Shown in pieces: positions 62,562 through 64,000 of a stretch of 64,000 nucleotides of DNA (within the stretch, counting starts at the first letter, position 1; each line of letters begins with the position of its first letter). Location: assembly GCF_033473495.1 (NCBI RefSeq), contig NC_088939.1, forward strand, positions 992,001 through 1,056,000, written 5' to 3'. Origin of the DNA: Cercospora beticola (taxonomy: Eukaryota; Ascomycota; Dothideomycetes; Mycosphaerellales; Mycosphaerellaceae). Made by a program: the position numbers and the translations under genes. The notes under the pieces were generated by a model that was not told the DNA's origin, made no database searches, and saw nothing but the letters and a program-made list of their open reading frames with translations.

Positions 62562-63894
62562 TCAACCTGCTTTCTTGCTTCTCCGACTGCCTTCTTTTTT
62601 AGTGTCCTTCTTTCCGACGTTCTCTTTATACTCGTTCATTTGCTTGACCGCTTCCTCCTCATCTTTCGCGTCCTGTTCTTCCCGCTTGACCTTCGCGCGA
62701 TACTCTGCCCCTCTCTTCTCTGCCTCTTCTACCATCTTCTCACTGTACTGCCATAACTTCTTCTGCACATCCTCATCCTCCACATCTTTCCTCAAGAATG
62801 TCCTCTCCTTGACCTCTTTGAGCAGTATCCCGCCTTCACTTCGCGCGAACTTCTCCTCCATGCTGGCATAGAGGAAGCTTTGTGCACCAGCGTCGGGCGA
62901 TTTGAGTATCAACAGCCAGAGTGGGTATGTGATCAGATAGAGAAACAAGCCAAAGAGCGAGCCTCGCGTCATCCATCGTCTCATCCCAGGCGTCCTGCAA
63001 AACCCAGGATCTGCCAGAATGACTTTGGCATTGTTTGGAGCTCCATCCGGGCGCTTATATGCAGACAAGTGCTTCTGAAATGCCAGCGCAAAAGTCGTAA
63101 GAGCAAGCTTGCTCGTAGCGTACGCATTACCGGGGCTGAACTTGGTAGGCGGTGACGCCGACTTGTCTGATTTCTTCTTGCTGTCCTTGCTCTTGGATTC
63201 AGCACCTTGCGTTATATGCAAGAAATCTCCGCCCAGATATGAATTGCACGTCCCAAAGATCACCCTGACATCTCGATCCGGAGGCTGTGCTCTCAATGCC
63301 GGACTCAATATGCTCAACAAGTGGAAGTTGCCCAAGTAATTGATCTGCCAATTGACCTCCACGCCCTCATTTGTGCTCTGAATCTTGCTCTTTCCTGGTG
63401 TGATTGTGTTCGCGAACAGCATAATCATGTCTAGTCGTCTCGGCGGGGCATTGTCGATCCATTTCGTCGCAAACGTTCGAATGCTATGGAGCGAGGACAG
63501 GTCGACTTGTTCGGCAGTGATGAGCTGATTGTCGGTATCTTCGCGCAGGTCCTGAATAAAGTCGACGATGAAGGGATCGGACAAGGAGTGTTGCGTCAAG
63601 AGCACAATTTGCGCTCCTCGTGTTGCTAGTGATCGTACTGTAGCTTCTCCGACGCCAGACGTGCCTCCCTACTTCAGCTTAGCAAGTTTCGCGCCAAGGG
63701 TGAGAGCAAGGTCATACTGTCACAAGAATGACCTTGCCGTGCATATTCCTCTCGCTCGTGTTCTTTGCGCCCTGAAAGAAAGTTTTGAGCAGCCATAGTA
63801 GAAACAGCCACGGAGCTGTCTTGAGCAGCGGCCAGAGGTATGGCACCGAGTCGATGCCATCAAAGAGTGCCTGTGCGGCGATGTAGATGGCCAT
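62562..63894 (-). CDS. Short-chain dehydrogenase/reductase, Env9-like, membrane-associated
   Basis: Two exons on the minus strand (63718-63894 and 62562-63668, 49-bp intron) encode 427 residues. The N-terminal hydrophobic stretch (YLWPLLKTAPWLFLLWLLKTFF) precedes GAKNTSERNMHGKVILVTGGTSGVGEA, where the intron falls right after the Thr of the TGxxxGxG cofactor motif. The active-site YATSK lies near residue 242. A second hydrophobic segment (SLFGLFLYLITYPLWLLIL) and a highly charged Lys/Glu tail follow. This is the plan of the yeast Env9/YOR246C and fission yeast SPAC19A8.06 group, linked to lipid-droplet or vacuolar phenotypes. The substrate is unknown. An open frame upstream of 63894 has no ATG. 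Confidence 0.88.
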
Positions 63895-64000
63895 TGTGAG
63901 CGGTAGTGCCCTTCTCGGGCGAGGACGAGTTAGAGGAGCAGTGGAGGTGAACGCGAATGTGAAAGTGGTAAGCTGGACCACTCGGCAGCGAAAACACCCT
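63895..64000. other. 5' flank of the SDR gene at the window edge
   Basis: About 100 bp of presumed 5'UTR/promoter. Nothing else visible. Confidence 0.4.

Noticed and set aside
1..64000. tRNA genes, CRISPR arrays, insertion sequences or viral genes
   Set aside because: Reading both strands showed no cloverleaf with a convincing T-arm box, no spaced direct repeats of CRISPR type, and no transposase, integrase or capsid-like frames. A tRNAscan/RepeatMasker run would be needed to exclude diverged copies.

Overview
This window comes from the nuclear genome of a filamentous ascomycete, most likely a Dothideomycete of the Mycosphaerellales type (the lineage is an inference). The evidence is eukaryotic gene structure with short introns (mostly 46-80 bp, GTNNGT donors, CTNAC/CTAAC branch points), a two-subunit ATP-citrate lyase encoded head to head, fungal-only families (DUF3112, DUF3431, 2EXR) and one NRPS-like gene. 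Genes lie on both strands at about one per 2.5 kb. I found no rRNA, convincing tRNA, CRISPR array or intact transposon. Exon structures were joined by hand from splice signals, reading frame and recognisable family sequence. Each multi-exon model below sums to a multiple of three.

Layout. Positions 1-4613 hold the 5' part of a very large disordered protein. Positions 5383-6971 hold a divergent pair of mitochondrial OXPHOS genes (ATP synthase subunit f and complex I NDUFS4) that share a 177 bp promoter with three CCAAT boxes. Positions 7.3-12.5 kb are an orphan-rich stretch: two small unknown proteins, a (CAC)n tract, a polypurine tract, a degenerate 97-bp-period repeat, a small secreted protein and a MAPEG-family protein. 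Positions 12.5-15.5 kb hold a membrane-anchored histidine-phosphatase relative without its catalytic residues, and the spliceosomal SmF protein. Positions 16.1-21.4 kb hold both ATP-citrate lyase subunits around a 1.7 kb shared promoter (cytosolic acetyl-CoA supply). Positions 22-27 kb hold the proteasome subunit Rpn1, divergent from the ribosome-biogenesis kinase Rio2. Positions 27.7-41.2 kb hold a SET-domain protein, an FMN-binding PNPOx-like protein, a coiled-coil protein, a nine-finger zinc-finger protein and a DUF3112 membrane protein.

Positions 41.6-54.1 kb look like an accessory metabolic block: an eight-exon sugar transporter, a single-module NRPS (half C, A, T, C), a divergent MFS transporter, a secreted GH43 arabinanase-like enzyme and a ketopantoate-reductase-family enzyme. 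The NRPS adenylation domain has Val where the Asp that binds the substrate alpha-amino group normally sits. Together with the nearby reductase this suggests a hydroxy- or keto-acid substrate. Positions 54.2-56.3 kb hold elongin C and a DUF3431 protein.

Positions 57.1-60.5 kb hold two tandem, diverged, unrecognised paralogues with an N-terminal coiled coil, an acidic linker and a conserved RNAxCHP motif. That motif fits the RNxxxH signature of HEPN ribonucleases, and a four-copy DNA repeat separates the genes. A short 2EXR fragment and a membrane-associated short-chain dehydrogenase (Env9-like) finish the window.
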